A stretch of 64,000 nt of DNA from Bacillota bacterium (lineage in GTDB: Bacteria > Bacillota > Clostridia > Acetivibrionales > DSM-1351): positions 116,489 through 180,488 of the forward strand of contig JAEWSZ010000211.1 in NCBI GenBank assembly GCA_023397905.1, in the 5' to 3' direction. The number at the start of each line of letters is the position of its first letter. Position 1 is the first letter of the stretch. The notes under the pieces were generated by a model, which saw only the letters and a list, made by a program, of their open reading frames with translations, was not told the origin of the DNA and did not search any database. Shown here piece after piece: positions 51,803 through 61,155 of this stretch. The translations under genes and the position numbers were made by a program.

Positions 51803-52885
51803 TTAAGCCTGTAACTTTTTCATTTTAGTTATTGCTTCCCACAGACCGTTCAGATATGTGACACCAAGAGCTCTGTCATACAAGCCGTAGCCCGGCCTTG
51901 CCTTCTCGTCCCATATCATTCTTCCGTGGTCAGGACGTATATATCCTTTGAAATCTATGTCATGATATGCTTTCATTATTTCAAACATATCAAAGGAACC
52001 ATCCGACGAAAGGTGGGAGGACTCGTGGAAAACCCTTTCCGATACAAATTTTACATTCCGCACGTGTCCGAAATGTATACGGCCCATGCTGCCGAAATAT
52101 CTGATCATCTCAGGAATATTGTTCTGAGGGTTTGCCCCAAGGGAACCACTGCAAAGCGTCAGGCCGTTATATGGACTGTCCACCAGCTTCACCAGTCTCT
52201 CCAGGTTCTCCCTGCAGGTCACTATCCTGGGCAGTCCGAATAATGACCACGGCGGATCGTCCGGATGTATAGCCATTTTTACATCGGCCTCCTCACAGAC
52301 CGGAATTATTTTTTCAAGAAAATATTTCAGATTTGAAAACAGCTTTTCCTCGTCCACGCTTTTATATTTTTCAAAGGTATCCTTCAATTCCGCCAGTCTC
52401 TCGGGCTCCCAGCCCGGAAGCGTAAAACCGTTTGAGTTTGAGGCCGTATCCTCCACCAGCTTGACGGGGTCTATATCCTTTACCGCATTGTGGTCATAGG
52501 ACAGGACCTCCGAGCCGTCCGGCAGTTTAAAGGCCAGATCGTTCCTGAGCCAGTCGAATATGGGCATGAAGTTGTAGCAAATGACCTTGACTCCGGCCTT
52601 ACCCAGATTTCTTATACACTGTTTGTAATTTTCGATATACCGGTCTCTTGTGGGCAGGCCCAGCTTGATATCCTCGTGTATATTCACGCTTTCTATGACC
52701 TCAAGCTCCAATCCCGCCTTCCCGACCTGGTTTTTTAGCGCCAGTATTTTTTCCATGGGCCATATTTCACCTACCGGTACGTCGTACAGGGCTCCCACCA
52801 CTCCCGTCATACCCGGTATCTGCTTTATATATTTCAGCTTTACGCTGTCGTCCTTTTCCCCGAACCATCTGAAAGTAATTTTCAA
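51803..52885 (-). CDS. uxuA: D-mannonate dehydratase
   Basis: 360-residue TIM-barrel enzyme converting D-mannonate to 2-keto-3-deoxy-D-gluconate with Mn2+ or Fe2+. Its start KITFRWFGEKDDSVKLKYIKQIPG and the metal-site region MAIHPDDPPWSLFGLPRI, with LTLCSGSLGANP and YIRPDHGRMIWDE, are diagnostic. I start at TTG 52885 because AAAGGAG is nine bases upstream and UxuA proteins are about 360 residues; the open frame runs on to 52999 without homology. It follows uxuB in the glucuronate operon. Confidence 0.95.
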   Translation of the reverse strand: MKITFRWFGEKDDSVKLKYIKQIPGMTGVVGALYDVPVGEIWPMEKILALKNQVGKAGLELEVIESVNIHEDIKLGLPTRDRYIENYKQCIRNLGKAGVKVICYNFMPIFDWLRNDLAFKLPDGSEVLSYDHNAVKDIDPVKLVEDTASNSNGFTLPGWEPERLAELKDTFEKYKSVDEEKLFSNLKYFLEKIIPVCEEADVKMAIHPDDPPWSLFGLPRIVTCRENLERLVKLVDSPYNGLTLCSGSLGANPQNNIPEMIRYFGSMGRIHFGHVRNVKFVSERVFHESSHLSSDGSFDMFEIMKAYHDIDFKGYIRPDHGRMIWDEKARPGYGLYDRALGVTYLNGLWEAITKMKKLQA

Positions 52886-53051
52886 AATATCATCTCCTTT
52901 AGTATTATGTGCTGCCTCTCTTGTATTCCGGGTCATCCCAACCAGGATATGTACCTTTCTGCCCGGTGGTTTCTTTCGATCACGATTTCTGACTTTCAAT
53001 TTTCCATATATAACTTCAAACTTTTCAAATTCTTATATTAGTTTTCAACCT

Positions 53052-54668
53052 CTAATCTCCGACCAGCTTCTCCAGGACATTCCTCACCGCATTTTTCCCG
53101 GCTGTCATTTCCGCAAAATAGCCTTCTATCTTTTCCCCAAGACCAGCTTCATACAGATCCATGCCGAAGATCCTCCCATTTGACAGCAGCGGCTTCAGGC
53201 AATCTCCCGCCGGACCGGCCTTCCCCAGCTCCACCCCTTTAACGTACTCCGTCAGCTCATTCAGCATGGGATCGGGGCTCAGCTCCATTTTATTCCCGCT
53301 GTCATCGACACCCGTCAAATACCTGCACCATCCCGCTATTATCAGCGGGATAAAGGTCAAGTTCCCTGCCTCCAGCGCAGGATGCCTGAAATAGGTCTTT
53401 ATTGTCTCCCCGAAGCGGACAGGCATTTTTTGCGAGGTGTCGCATGCTATTCTCTGGGGCGTATCCGGTATAAACGGGTTTGGGAACCTCTCGTTCAGCA
53501 CCTCGGCAATAAAAGCCCCGGGGTCTATTATTCCCGGATTGACCACCACCGGCATCCCTTCATCATATCCAATCCTCTCCACCAGCTTTTTCAGGGCGGG
53601 GTCCTTCATTTCATCGGCTATGAGTTTATAACCTAAAAGACAGCCGAAAACCGCCAATGCGGTGTGCAGGGGATTGAGACAGGTAGTGACCTTCATCCTT
53701 TCCACCCTGTCAACTGTGTCCTTGTCCGTAAAGTATACCCCTGCCGCCTCAAGAGGGGGCCTCCCGTTTGGAAAATCATCTTCTACCACCAGATACTGGG
53801 GCCTTTCGGCATTTACAAACTGCGATATATACGTCTTTTTCGGAGTGCATATTATTTGAATATCCTCCAGGCCAAGGTCAAGCAATGCCTTGTGAACCGT
53901 CTCCGAAGGCCTGGGAGTTATCTTGTCTATCATTGTACATGGGAAGGAAACCTTTTTTCCATCGTTTAAATAGTCCAGATATCCCCGATCCGCAAATCCG
54001 TTTTCAACCCATTTTTCAGCCAGCGTCACTATGGAATTTTTCAGAACATCCCCATTGTGCGAGCAGTTGTCCATGCTTACCAGCGCCATCGGAAGCTTCC
54101 CCGCCCCGTATCTTAAATACATGAGAGCCGTTATTTTGGAAATGAGGTTTTTAGGCTTTTCAGGGCCGTTCTCAATATCATACTTCACATCGGGTATGAA
54201 TTCTCCCGATATGCCGGTCAAGGCATAGCCTTTTTCTGTTACCGTAAAGCTTGCCATTTGCAGGGACGGCTTGCAGAAAATCTCCTTCAGCCTCTGCCAG
54301 TATGACTCTATCGCCGCATCCCCCACCAGGCTCTCCGCAATGCTGCCTATGACCTTTTTTTCCAGACTTCCGTCAGGCAGCATGTGCACCAGCAGTGTGA
54401 GATTGCCGGAAGGCCTGTATATCTGGTCCACGATTTCATAGTCATGGGGCGACACGACGATTATGCCCTTTTGTGCTTTCCCTTCGTTCAGCAGTTTCTG
54501 CTGCAACGCGGCTATAAAACCTCTGAAGATGTTGCCTCCCCCAAAGTGGATCCAGGCAGGCTCCTCACAGGTTTTTCTGCTCATCTGCTCCGGATCGTAT
54601 TCCGGAATCTCAAAGCCCGCCTGCTTCCAAAATAATGTGTTTTTTAAACTGTCTCTGTTCAGCTTCAT
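53052..54668 (-). CDS. uxuB: D-fructuronate reductase / mannitol-dehydrogenase family
   Basis: 538-residue NAD-dependent polyol dehydrogenase of the long-chain mannitol-dehydrogenase family, here reducing D-fructuronate to D-mannonate. The N-terminal Rossmann part has PAWIHFGGGNIFRGFIAALQQ, a variant of the usual FGxGxFxR. The catalytic region includes VSMDNCSHNGDVLKNSIV and FPCTMIDKITPRPSE. The start ATG 54668 has GGAG eight bases upstream. The sequence also resembles tagaturonate reductase; placement between uxaC and uxuA favours UxuB. It lies 166 bp before uxuA. Confidence 0.9.
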   Translation of the reverse strand: MKLNRDSLKNTLFWKQAGFEIPEYDPEQMSRKTCEEPAWIHFGGGNIFRGFIAALQQKLLNEGKAQKGIIVVSPHDYEIVDQIYRPSGNLTLLVHMLPDGSLEKKVIGSIAESLVGDAAIESYWQRLKEIFCKPSLQMASFTVTEKGYALTGISGEFIPDVKYDIENGPEKPKNLISKITALMYLRYGAGKLPMALVSMDNCSHNGDVLKNSIVTLAEKWVENGFADRGYLDYLNDGKKVSFPCTMIDKITPRPSETVHKALLDLGLEDIQIICTPKKTYISQFVNAERPQYLVVEDDFPNGRPPLEAAGVYFTDKDTVDRVERMKVTTCLNPLHTALAVFGCLLGYKLIADEMKDPALKKLVERIGYDEGMPVVVNPGIIDPGAFIAEVLNERFPNPFIPDTPQRIACDTSQKMPVRFGETIKTYFRHPALEAGNLTFIPLIIAGWCRYLTGVDDSGNKMELSPDPMLNELTEYVKGVELGKAGPAGDCLKPLLSNGRIFGMDLYEAGLGEKIEGYFAEMTAGKNAVRNVLEKLVGD

Positions 54669-54813
54669 AAATAAATCTCCATTCACAATTATAGGAAACC
54701 AAAATTTGATATTCAATCCTCACTTTTAATCAATCCATATCACTTTTAATTGCTTTAATCTCCTCCGGCCCCATCATATCAGTTTTAACTATCCGGGCGG
54801 AAAGCCTGCCGGT

Positions 54814-56727
54814 TCAGCTGTCTGTTCTGAATGGGGAAGCCGGAAGGCCTTCGGCATTTATCAGATTGGCTCCCGTGGGATTGTCGGCCCAAGCATATCT
54901 CACGGCTGCGGGCTTTAAAACGGTTTCATTCCATACCACTACGCTGTCATTTTCTATGACGGCTTTTGCCCATACAAACTTATAATCCGGACCGGCAACC
55001 GCAAAATGCCTCAGTTGAGTATCATTTTTAACTTCCAGTCCTCCCCCGGTGCCTGAAAAATCAATAATCACCTTGTTCCCGACTATTTTCATGCCCTTAT
55101 ATACAGGCCCTGAAAAAACAATATCTTCGCCATAGGCTATCTTCCGGGCGGCCAGTGCAAGTCTTCCGGCTACATCCTTCTTTTTCAGCGGGTGCAGGTC
55201 GTTCCATTCCCCCACATCAATGGTTACCGCCATGGCTGTATCGGGGATTTCAAGAGCTTTCAGCTGCGCTTCTCTCAATTCCGCCCATTGGCTTTCCGAC
55301 GGCTGCGCCTGAGCCGGACCGTAGTTTGGCAGCTGTACGTACAGGAACGGAAATACAGGCTGATCCCATTTCCGTCTCCAGTCCTCAATCAGCGCTTTCA
55401 TCAGGCAGTAATATTCGCCTGGCTTTGAGGTATTTGCTTCTCCCTGATACCAGAGTGAGCCTTTAACGGTATAATCCGTCAGCGGCGCAAGCATTCCGTT
55501 GTATAGGCCCACCGGATTCCAGTGTACAAATGTGGTTTCGGGTAACGGAGCACATACCGCTCCGACTTTGTATTTCCATTCACCTTTCAAATCGATGGTA
55601 TGCTCTCCATCGGTCAAATAATAAGGCTTATCGGATATGAATTCACCTATCCCCGTATTTGAAACCACTCTGACTGTTATTGTATTTTTTCCTTTTCTCA
55701 GCAAATCCGGCGGAATATCATATTTTCTCGGAGGATATTGATAAGTGACCTCTCCCACAAAGACGCCATTTACATAGGTCCTGTCACTGTCCACAATTCT
55801 GCCCAGCCAGAGCCTTGCAGGTTTATTGAGCATTTCCTCCGGAACATCTATTTCCCTCCTGAACCAGATAACGCCGCAAAAATCTGCCAGACCTTCCTTT
55901 TCAAAGCCGGCAGGCAAAGTCATATCCGGCCATTGCGAAGTATCATATTGGTCCGCGTACCATGGCACATCCTCCGGACGTGTTCCCAGATCATTCTTGT
56001 CCAGGCTGGCGTACCAGGCATTAACCGCAATCTCATCCCCTTTCAGAATTGCGTTTACATATTCATCGTCTCTGAATTTTATGGCTCTTTCAAGATTTTC
56101 AGGGAATTTTTTCAACGCCTCTTCACTCAGCCAGGCCTCAATTGGAGATCCTCCCACAGCGGCCTTTATAAAGCCCACCGGAACCCCATATCTTTCATGT
56201 ATGGCTTTGGCAAAGAAGTAGCCTATCGCGGAAAAACGGTATATGCTCTCCCTGTCCGCCGCCTCCCAGCAGCCGCCCTCAATACCCGGCTCCGGCCCTT
56301 TGAAGTTATAGGTCAGGGGTACGGTAAAATGCCTGATCTCCGGATTTCCACAGTTTGCTGTCTCACCGGGGTATTGGTCCTTTACTCTTTCCATCATCAT
56401 TTCCATATTTGACTGTCCCGAACATACCCATACCTCGCCAACCAGTATATCCTTTACAGTTATGACCCTTGAAGCGCCGATTTCCATTTGATAGGGCCCT
56501 CCGGCCCTTAAGCCGGAAAGGGTCACCTGCCACCTTCCATCCCGGCCCGCCGCCGTTTTATACTCCCGGTCTATGAATTTGATGCTTATTTCTTCCCCTG
56601 CGGCCGCCCAGCCCCATATCCTTACATCGGTATCCCGCTGCAGCACCATTCCGTCGCTTATCAGCCCGGGCAGCCTCAGTTGATCTTTTTGCAGGTTAAG
56701 AAAACTCTGTGGTTTTTCCTGACCCAT
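54814..56727 (-). CDS. Sialate-O-acetylesterase-family (SASA) acetyl-xylan/oligosaccharide esterase
   Basis: 637-residue SGNH-type esterase. The nucleophile Ser is in WVCSGQSNMEMMM, the GxSN-type oxyanion site in SLWYQGEANT, and the Asp/His pair in IDVGEWNDLHPLKKKDVAGRLAL (part: GEWNDLHPLKK). A beta-sandwich of the GH2 N-terminal kind interrupts the catalytic domain at about 265-380 (GVIWFRREIDVP, ARLWLGRIVDSDRTYVNG). There is no signal peptide, so it would act in the cytoplasm. In this operon it most likely removes acetyl groups from imported glucuronoxylan oligosaccharides; sialic acid is unlikely since no sialate genes are near. GAGGAGG precedes the ATG. Confidence 0.88.
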   Translation of the reverse strand: MGQEKPQSFLNLQKDQLRLPGLISDGMVLQRDTDVRIWGWAAAGEEISIKFIDREYKTAAGRDGRWQVTLSGLRAGGPYQMEIGASRVITVKDILVGEVWVCSGQSNMEMMMERVKDQYPGETANCGNPEIRHFTVPLTYNFKGPEPGIEGGCWEAADRESIYRFSAIGYFFAKAIHERYGVPVGFIKAAVGGSPIEAWLSEEALKKFPENLERAIKFRDDEYVNAILKGDEIAVNAWYASLDKNDLGTRPEDVPWYADQYDTSQWPDMTLPAGFEKEGLADFCGVIWFRREIDVPEEMLNKPARLWLGRIVDSDRTYVNGVFVGEVTYQYPPRKYDIPPDLLRKGKNTITVRVVSNTGIGEFISDKPYYLTDGEHTIDLKGEWKYKVGAVCAPLPETTFVHWNPVGLYNGMLAPLTDYTVKGSLWYQGEANTSKPGEYYCLMKALIEDWRRKWDQPVFPFLYVQLPNYGPAQAQPSESQWAELREAQLKALEIPDTAMAVTIDVGEWNDLHPLKKKDVAGRLALAARKIAYGEDIVFSGPVYKGMKIVGNKVIIDFSGTGGGLEVKNDTQLRHFAVAGPDYKFVWAKAVIENDSVVVWNETVLKPAAVRYAWADNPTGANLINAEGLPASPFRTDS

Positions 56728-56739
56728 AGTTTTTCCTCC

Positions 56740-58137
56740 TCAGCTGTCCAACTGCAGGTAGTTAATTATATTCCTGAAGCTGATTCCCTCTATTATCTCC
56801 TTCAGTATCTTTTCATCATTTTTATATTCTCCGCTCTCAACCAATTCCCCTATGAAGCTGCAGAGTATTCTTCTGAAATAATCATGCCTGACATACGACA
56901 GGAAGCTTCTCGAATCGGTCAGCATTCCCACAAAGTAAGCCAGCATTCCCTGGTTTGCGATTGTCTTCAGCTGCTCATATATCCCTTCCTTGTTGTCATT
57001 GAACCACCAGGCGGCGCCCAGCTGGAGCTTGCCCGGGATTCCGTCTTCGGTGAAGCAGTGGGGCAATGCCGACAGCACCAAATTGTCCTTGTAGTTCAAT
57101 GTGTATAAGATTGTTTTGGGCAGACCGGATTCACTGTTGATGGCATCTAGCAGGGCTGCCATAGGCGCCGCAATATTGAAATCGTTCATGATATCATAGC
57201 CGGTGTCGGCGCCGAGCCGCTTTTGCATAATATCATTTATGCGCCTCAGCGCCCCGATATGCAGCTGCATGGTCCAGCCGGCCTTTCTGTATTCTCCCGC
57301 AAGGCTTTTCAGCATATAGCATCTGTATATTTCCGCTTCCTCACGGCTTATCTTTTCCCCGAAAATTTTCTTTTTAAATATTTTATCTGTTTCGTCGTAG
57401 TCTGCCGGCACATATGCCACGGACTCCAGCGAGTGGTCCGAGAGCAGGCAGCCTGCCTGGCTGAAGTATTCTATCCTGTTTTTAAGCGCTTCCGTCAGCT
57501 CCTGCAGTGAGCCTATTTTTATTCCGCTGCACCTGTCAAGCTCGTTTATATAACCCTTGTAGCCTTCATCTGCAATGTTCAGGACCCTGTCCGGCCTGAA
57601 GGCGGGAAGGACCTTGAAGCTTCTGCCGCTGGCTATATTCAGCTTTTTATGATACTCGAGAGTGTCGATGGGATCATCTGTTGTGCAGATAAGCTTTACA
57701 TTTGATTTCTCTATCATTTTGACCGGTGATATTTTTTCCGATTTGATTTTTTCGTTGCAGAGCCCATATATTTCCTCGGCATTATCTTCGCCCAGGATAC
57801 TGTCAATTCCGAAATATGTACTCAGCTCCATATTGGTCCAGTGGTAAAGCGGGCTTCCCACAAGCCTTTCGCAGGTTCTGGCCCACATCATGAATTTATC
57901 CGGCCCTGAGCCGGCGCCTGTGACATACTTCTCCGGCACTCCCGCATATCTCATGGCCCTCCATTTGTAGTGGTCATGCCCCAGCCACAGAGAGGTTATA
58001 TCTGAAAACACATTGTCCTCATATATTTCCTTAGCCGTCAGATGACAATGGTAATCATAAATGGGAGCATTTTTTGCAAACTTTTCGTATAACTGCCGGG
58101 CTGTTTCGCCTGTTAACATCATATTGTCCTTAAACAA
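56740..58137 (-). CDS. uxaC: Glucuronate isomerase
   Basis: 465-residue amidohydrolase-fold isomerase converting D-glucuronate to D-fructuronate (and galacturonate to tagaturonate). It has IYDYHCHLTAKEIYEDN near the N-terminus (metal His), ICTTDDPIDTLEYH, GWTMQLHIGALRRIN and VGMLTDSRSFLSYVRHDYFRRILC (part: GMLTDSRSFLSYVRHDYFRR), all characteristic. The TTG at 58137 is preferred as start, since GGAGG lies eight bases upstream; a GTG at 58146 is part of that site. It is the first gene of the five-gene operon uxaC-esterase-uxuB-uxuA-aguA. Confidence 0.95.
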   Translation of the reverse strand: MFKDNMMLTGETARQLYEKFAKNAPIYDYHCHLTAKEIYEDNVFSDITSLWLGHDHYKWRAMRYAGVPEKYVTGAGSGPDKFMMWARTCERLVGSPLYHWTNMELSTYFGIDSILGEDNAEEIYGLCNEKIKSEKISPVKMIEKSNVKLICTTDDPIDTLEYHKKLNIASGRSFKVLPAFRPDRVLNIADEGYKGYINELDRCSGIKIGSLQELTEALKNRIEYFSQAGCLLSDHSLESVAYVPADYDETDKIFKKKIFGEKISREEAEIYRCYMLKSLAGEYRKAGWTMQLHIGALRRINDIMQKRLGADTGYDIMNDFNIAAPMAALLDAINSESGLPKTILYTLNYKDNLVLSALPHCFTEDGIPGKLQLGAAWWFNDNKEGIYEQLKTIANQGMLAYFVGMLTDSRSFLSYVRHDYFRRILCSFIGELVESGEYKNDEKILKEIIEGISFRNIINYLQLDS

Positions 58138-58226
58138 ATTCCGCACCTCCAGATTAAGCTTATTATTGTTCCGTTTGAGTAAATTATAGCAATAATAAAT
58201 TGCAACTAATATGCTTATATTGTCAT

Positions 58227-58255
58227 TTGACTTGCAAAAATTGCTGTGATAAAAT
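58227..58255 (+). promoter_or_regulatory. Promoter immediately abutting an AraC gene start (leaderless)
   Basis: TTGACT at 58227-58232, a 17-bp spacer and TAAAAT at 58250-58255. The ATG of the AraC gene begins six bases later, so transcription should start at or within the start codon. No Shine-Dalgarno sequence is present. Confidence 0.65.
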
Positions 58256-58261
58256 ACCCCT

Positions 58262-59128
58262 ATGAAGAAAAAATTTCACGCTTATCAGACACGCCAGCAA
58301 ATGCTGTCCAAAGACTATGAAATATTCCATTATTCAGATTTGAAGCTGAACAAGGTCTACCTGCACCATCATGATTTTTATGAGTGTTATTTATTTATTT
58401 CGGGAAATGTAAGCTATTACATAGAAGGGAAGACATATACCCTGATACCGGGAGACATCATACTGGTGGACACCACCGAGCTGCACCAGCTCATAGTCAA
58501 GGACCACAGCGTCCCCTACGAGAGGATCGTACTATGGATAAACAAGCAGTTTCTGGACAATCTTTCCACCGATAAAACAAACCTTTCGGAATGCTTTTCA
58601 TCCAAGGAGGACAATGTCATCCGGCTGTCCTTTGAGCTGCAGCAAAATATCAGGACAATACTTCACAAGCTCATTTCCATCGACAATTATGAGGGCATAG
58701 GAAGCGATATACTCTATAAGGCTTACATCATAGAACTGTTCGTACAGCTCAACATGATACTGAAACACAGCCTTATCAAGCCGGATCTGGAAATAAAGAA
58801 GAGCCTTCTGCTAAATGACATAATCGAATACATAAACGACCATATTGATGAAGAGATACCTGTCGACAGGCTTTCCGAGCATGTTTTCCTGAGTAAATAC
58901 CACCTGCTGCGGGAATTTAAAAAACAGTCGGGAACCACAATCCATAAATATATTGTGCAAAAAAAGCTGATTCTGGCCAAAGAACTGATTCTCAAGGGAA
59001 TTCCTGTTTTAGACGTGTACAAGCAGTGCGGCTTCGGGGACTACTCCAATTTTTTCAGAGCCTTCAAAAAGGAATACGGCGTTACGCCGAAAAGCTTTTA
59101 CGCTTTGATAAATAGAACTGGGACTTAA
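58262..59128 (+). CDS. AraC-family transcriptional regulator (glucuronate operon)
   Basis: 288-residue regulator. The N-terminal cupin has HHHDFYECYLFISGNVSYYIEGK and PGDIILVDTTELHQLIV. The C-terminal AraC domain (about 185-285) includes VDRLSEHVFLSKYHLLREFKKQSG and VLDVYKQCGFGDYSNFFRAFKKEYGVTPKSFY (part: CGFGDYSNFFRAFKKEYG). The start is set by homology and by the promoter position, because no ribosome site precedes it. It is divergent from uxaC across 124 bp and is the likely regulator of glucuronate genes, possibly together with the membrane-bound regulator. Confidence 0.92.
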   Translation: MKKKFHAYQTRQQMLSKDYEIFHYSDLKLNKVYLHHHDFYECYLFISGNVSYYIEGKTYTLIPGDIILVDTTELHQLIVKDHSVPYERIVLWINKQFLDNLSTDKTNLSECFSSKEDNVIRLSFELQQNIRTILHKLISIDNYEGIGSDILYKAYIIELFVQLNMILKHSLIKPDLEIKKSLLLNDIIEYINDHIDEEIPVDRLSEHVFLSKYHLLREFKKQSGTTIHKYIVQKKLILAKELILKGIPVLDVYKQCGFGDYSNFFRAFKKEYGVTPKSFYALINRTGT

Positions 59129-59207
59129 CCAGAAAACCGTTTCGCATGCCTTCGTTTTTTTGCTGAGAAACTCCATCATACTCAACAGGCTAAAGCCCAT
59201 AATAAAA

Positions 59208-60491
59208 GGGGCTGTAGCAAAACAATCCAAAAAAACAGAGCCAAAATGACTGCAAAAGCAGGCACTTTAACTCTGTTTTTTGGTATACTAGAATTGATGA
59301 AAAACATAACATACCATAAAAATTATGGCACAGGAAAACGTAATGTGCAACTGAAAATTGATGAGGCTTTTGCTGAGAAAGTAATTCCAGCGGACGACAG
59401 TGTGCGGCTCTTAGAGGATCTGAGGCCGGAGCTTTGCACCAGATACGATATTTTGGCGGACACGCCGGAAGAATTGCTCCATGGGCTTGAAAGTCGGATA
59501 ACAACGACCTTTGTATATGGCAGAGGCAAACGTAAAAGTGAGCTGCAAAGGGATATTGAGTTTTTGAGAGGACTGCTTTTCCGGAAAGACAAGTACGCCA
59601 GATACCAGGAGACCTTCCAAGGGCGTAACAGTTTCTCAAAAACCGATCCGGATGCAACGTTTATGCATATGAAGGACGACCATATGCGCAATGCACAGCT
59701 GAAACCGGGTTACAACATCCAGTTAGGAGTGGAGGGCGAATATATTACCGGTATACACGTATCCAGTGAACGTAGTGATCAGCTTGCACTCATTCCGCTG
59801 CTTGAAAATATGGAGGTGCATCTGGGAAAAAGCTATAACGATGTGACGGCAGACGCAGGCTATGAGAGCGAAGAAAACTATACATACTTTGAGAACAGGG
59901 CAATCGAGTGCTACATCAAGCCTCAGAATTATGAACGGTCCAAAACGAAAAAATATAAAAGTAACATGGCACTGAGAGAAAACATGGGATATGACCCGGA
60001 TCTGGATGAGTATACGTGTCAAGCCGGGAAAAATCTCAGGCCGGTTTATGCAGGTAAAAGGAAGAGCAAGTCTGGATTTGAAAGTGAGATCACCTACTAC
60101 GAATGTGAGAGCTGTGAAGGCTGCCCGCATAAAAAGTCATGTACACAATCAAAGGGTAACCGAAAGCTTCAAGTTTCGAAGAAATTCATTGAACAGCGCA
60201 AACAGTCGCTGGAACGTATCACCAGCGAAAAAGGTATCCTGCTACGGATGAACCGTTCTATCCAGGCGGAAGGAGCCTTTGGGGTCATGAAGCAGGACTA
60301 CGGATTCAGACAATTTCTGCTGCGAGAAAACAAGAAGGTTCTGACCGAGATCCTTTTGGTAGCGATGGGCTGCAACATCAATAAACTGCATAACAAGATC
60401 CAACAAAACCGCACCGGCAGACAATTGTTTGAAAAACTTACGGCTTAACGGCAATAAAGCTGTAGCAATTTTTTTGTTTTGCTACAGCCCC
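59208..60491. mobile_element. IS1182-family insertion sequence, internally deleted
   Basis: 1284-bp element. Terminal inverted repeats start GGGGCTGTAGCAAAACAA at the left end and read the same on the complement at the right end, continuing A-rich. It contains one transposase frame lacking an internal segment. No obvious target duplication is visible (AAAA left, ATAC right). It inserted between the AraC gene and the Uma2-family gene. Confidence 0.85.
59297..60448 (+). CDS. IS1182-type transposase, internally truncated
   Basis: 383 residues. The N-terminus KNYGTGKRNVQLKIDEAF and IPADDSVRLLEDL is the usual start of IS1182 transposases. It then joins RPELCTRYDILADTPEELLHG, which lies far downstream in full-length proteins (450-550 aa), so more than a hundred residues, including the helical DNA-binding region and the first catalytic Asp region, are missing in frame. 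The later DDE parts remain: VTADAGYESEENYTYFE with the second Asp, a cysteine cluster CESCEGCPHKKSC, and the glutamate region RSIQAEGAFGVMKQDYGFRQF. It is probably inactive, but its ends could be mobilised by an intact relative. The ATG at 59297 fits the family start. Confidence 0.85.
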   Translation: MKNITYHKNYGTGKRNVQLKIDEAFAEKVIPADDSVRLLEDLRPELCTRYDILADTPEELLHGLESRITTTFVYGRGKRKSELQRDIEFLRGLLFRKDKYARYQETFQGRNSFSKTDPDATFMHMKDDHMRNAQLKPGYNIQLGVEGEYITGIHVSSERSDQLALIPLLENMEVHLGKSYNDVTADAGYESEENYTYFENRAIECYIKPQNYERSKTKKYKSNMALRENMGYDPDLDEYTCQAGKNLRPVYAGKRKSKSGFESEITYYECESCEGCPHKKSCTQSKGNRKLQVSKKFIEQRKQSLERITSEKGILLRMNRSIQAEGAFGVMKQDYGFRQFLLRENKKVLTEILLVAMGCNINKLHNKIQQNRTGRQLFEKLTA

Positions 60492-60542
60492 ATACTTCGG
60501 AATACATACTGTTTTACTAAGGACTAACTGACCGCCGCCATT

Positions 60543-61115
60543 TTATTCTATATCGAATACTGCTTTTAAATCTATTTCCAGATCGGTAAATATTGAAACC
60601 TTTATTCTATCCTCATCAGAATAAATATCAGGTCTGCCATACTTGCCGTCCGGTCCCAGTGTAAATATGCTCACCAGCTTCTGATCGGGTTCAACGATCC
60701 AATATACCCTGACTCCCGCTTTTTCGTACTTATTAAACTTTATAATTTTATCGATTTTCCCTGTTGAGGGAGATACAATCTCAATTATCATATCGGGAGC
60801 GCCTTTGCAGCCTTTTTCGTCAAGCTTTGATTTGTCACAAACTATGGTAATATCGGGTTCAACTACGTTTCTGACTGCATAATCCTCCTTTTCAGCATCC
60901 AGCCGCACGCAAAATGGCGCCGGATATACTTCACAGGACTTACCATGTAAATAATTTGCAAACTGCCTATGCATCTCACCGGAGATTTTCTGATGTATCC
61001 TTGAAGGTGCAGCCTGCATATGGGGCACACTTTCAAAGATTTCCCATCTTTCGCTTTCGTCCCAGGTCAGATAATCGGCATATGAATATTTTTGCTCTGG
61101 TTTTGGTGATGGCAT
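60543..61115 (-). CDS. Uma2-family (DUF820) putative restriction-endonuclease-like protein
   Basis: 190-residue PD-(D/E)xK-fold protein. It has YSYADYLTWDESERWEIFE, RIHQKISGEMHRQFANYL, VVEPDITIVCDKSKLDEKGCKG with PDI, and DMIIEIVSPSTGKIDKI followed by KYEKAGVRVYWIVEPDQK. These are the motifs (PDxxv, PDlivEVlSPST, YxxaGVxEYWivdP) of Uma2 proteins, which are numerous in cyanobacteria and some clostridia; their substrates are unknown. The start ATG at 61115 has AGGAG eight bases upstream. It stands alone between the IS element and the GH3 gene. Confidence 0.87.
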   Translation of the reverse strand: MPSPKPEQKYSYADYLTWDESERWEIFESVPHMQAAPSRIHQKISGEMHRQFANYLHGKSCEVYPAPFCVRLDAEKEDYAVRNVVEPDITIVCDKSKLDEKGCKGAPDMIIEIVSPSTGKIDKIIKFNKYEKAGVRVYWIVEPDQKLVSIFTLGPDGKYGRPDIYSDEDRIKVSIFTDLEIDLKAVFDIE

Positions 61116-61155
61116 GTTTAACACTCCTATCCATTATCAAAATCTCAAATGCTCA

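Noticed and set aside
54814..56727. Sialic acid metabolism gene
   Set aside because: The SASA name is historical for the family; all neighbours belong to glucuronate and xylan use and no sialate genes are present.
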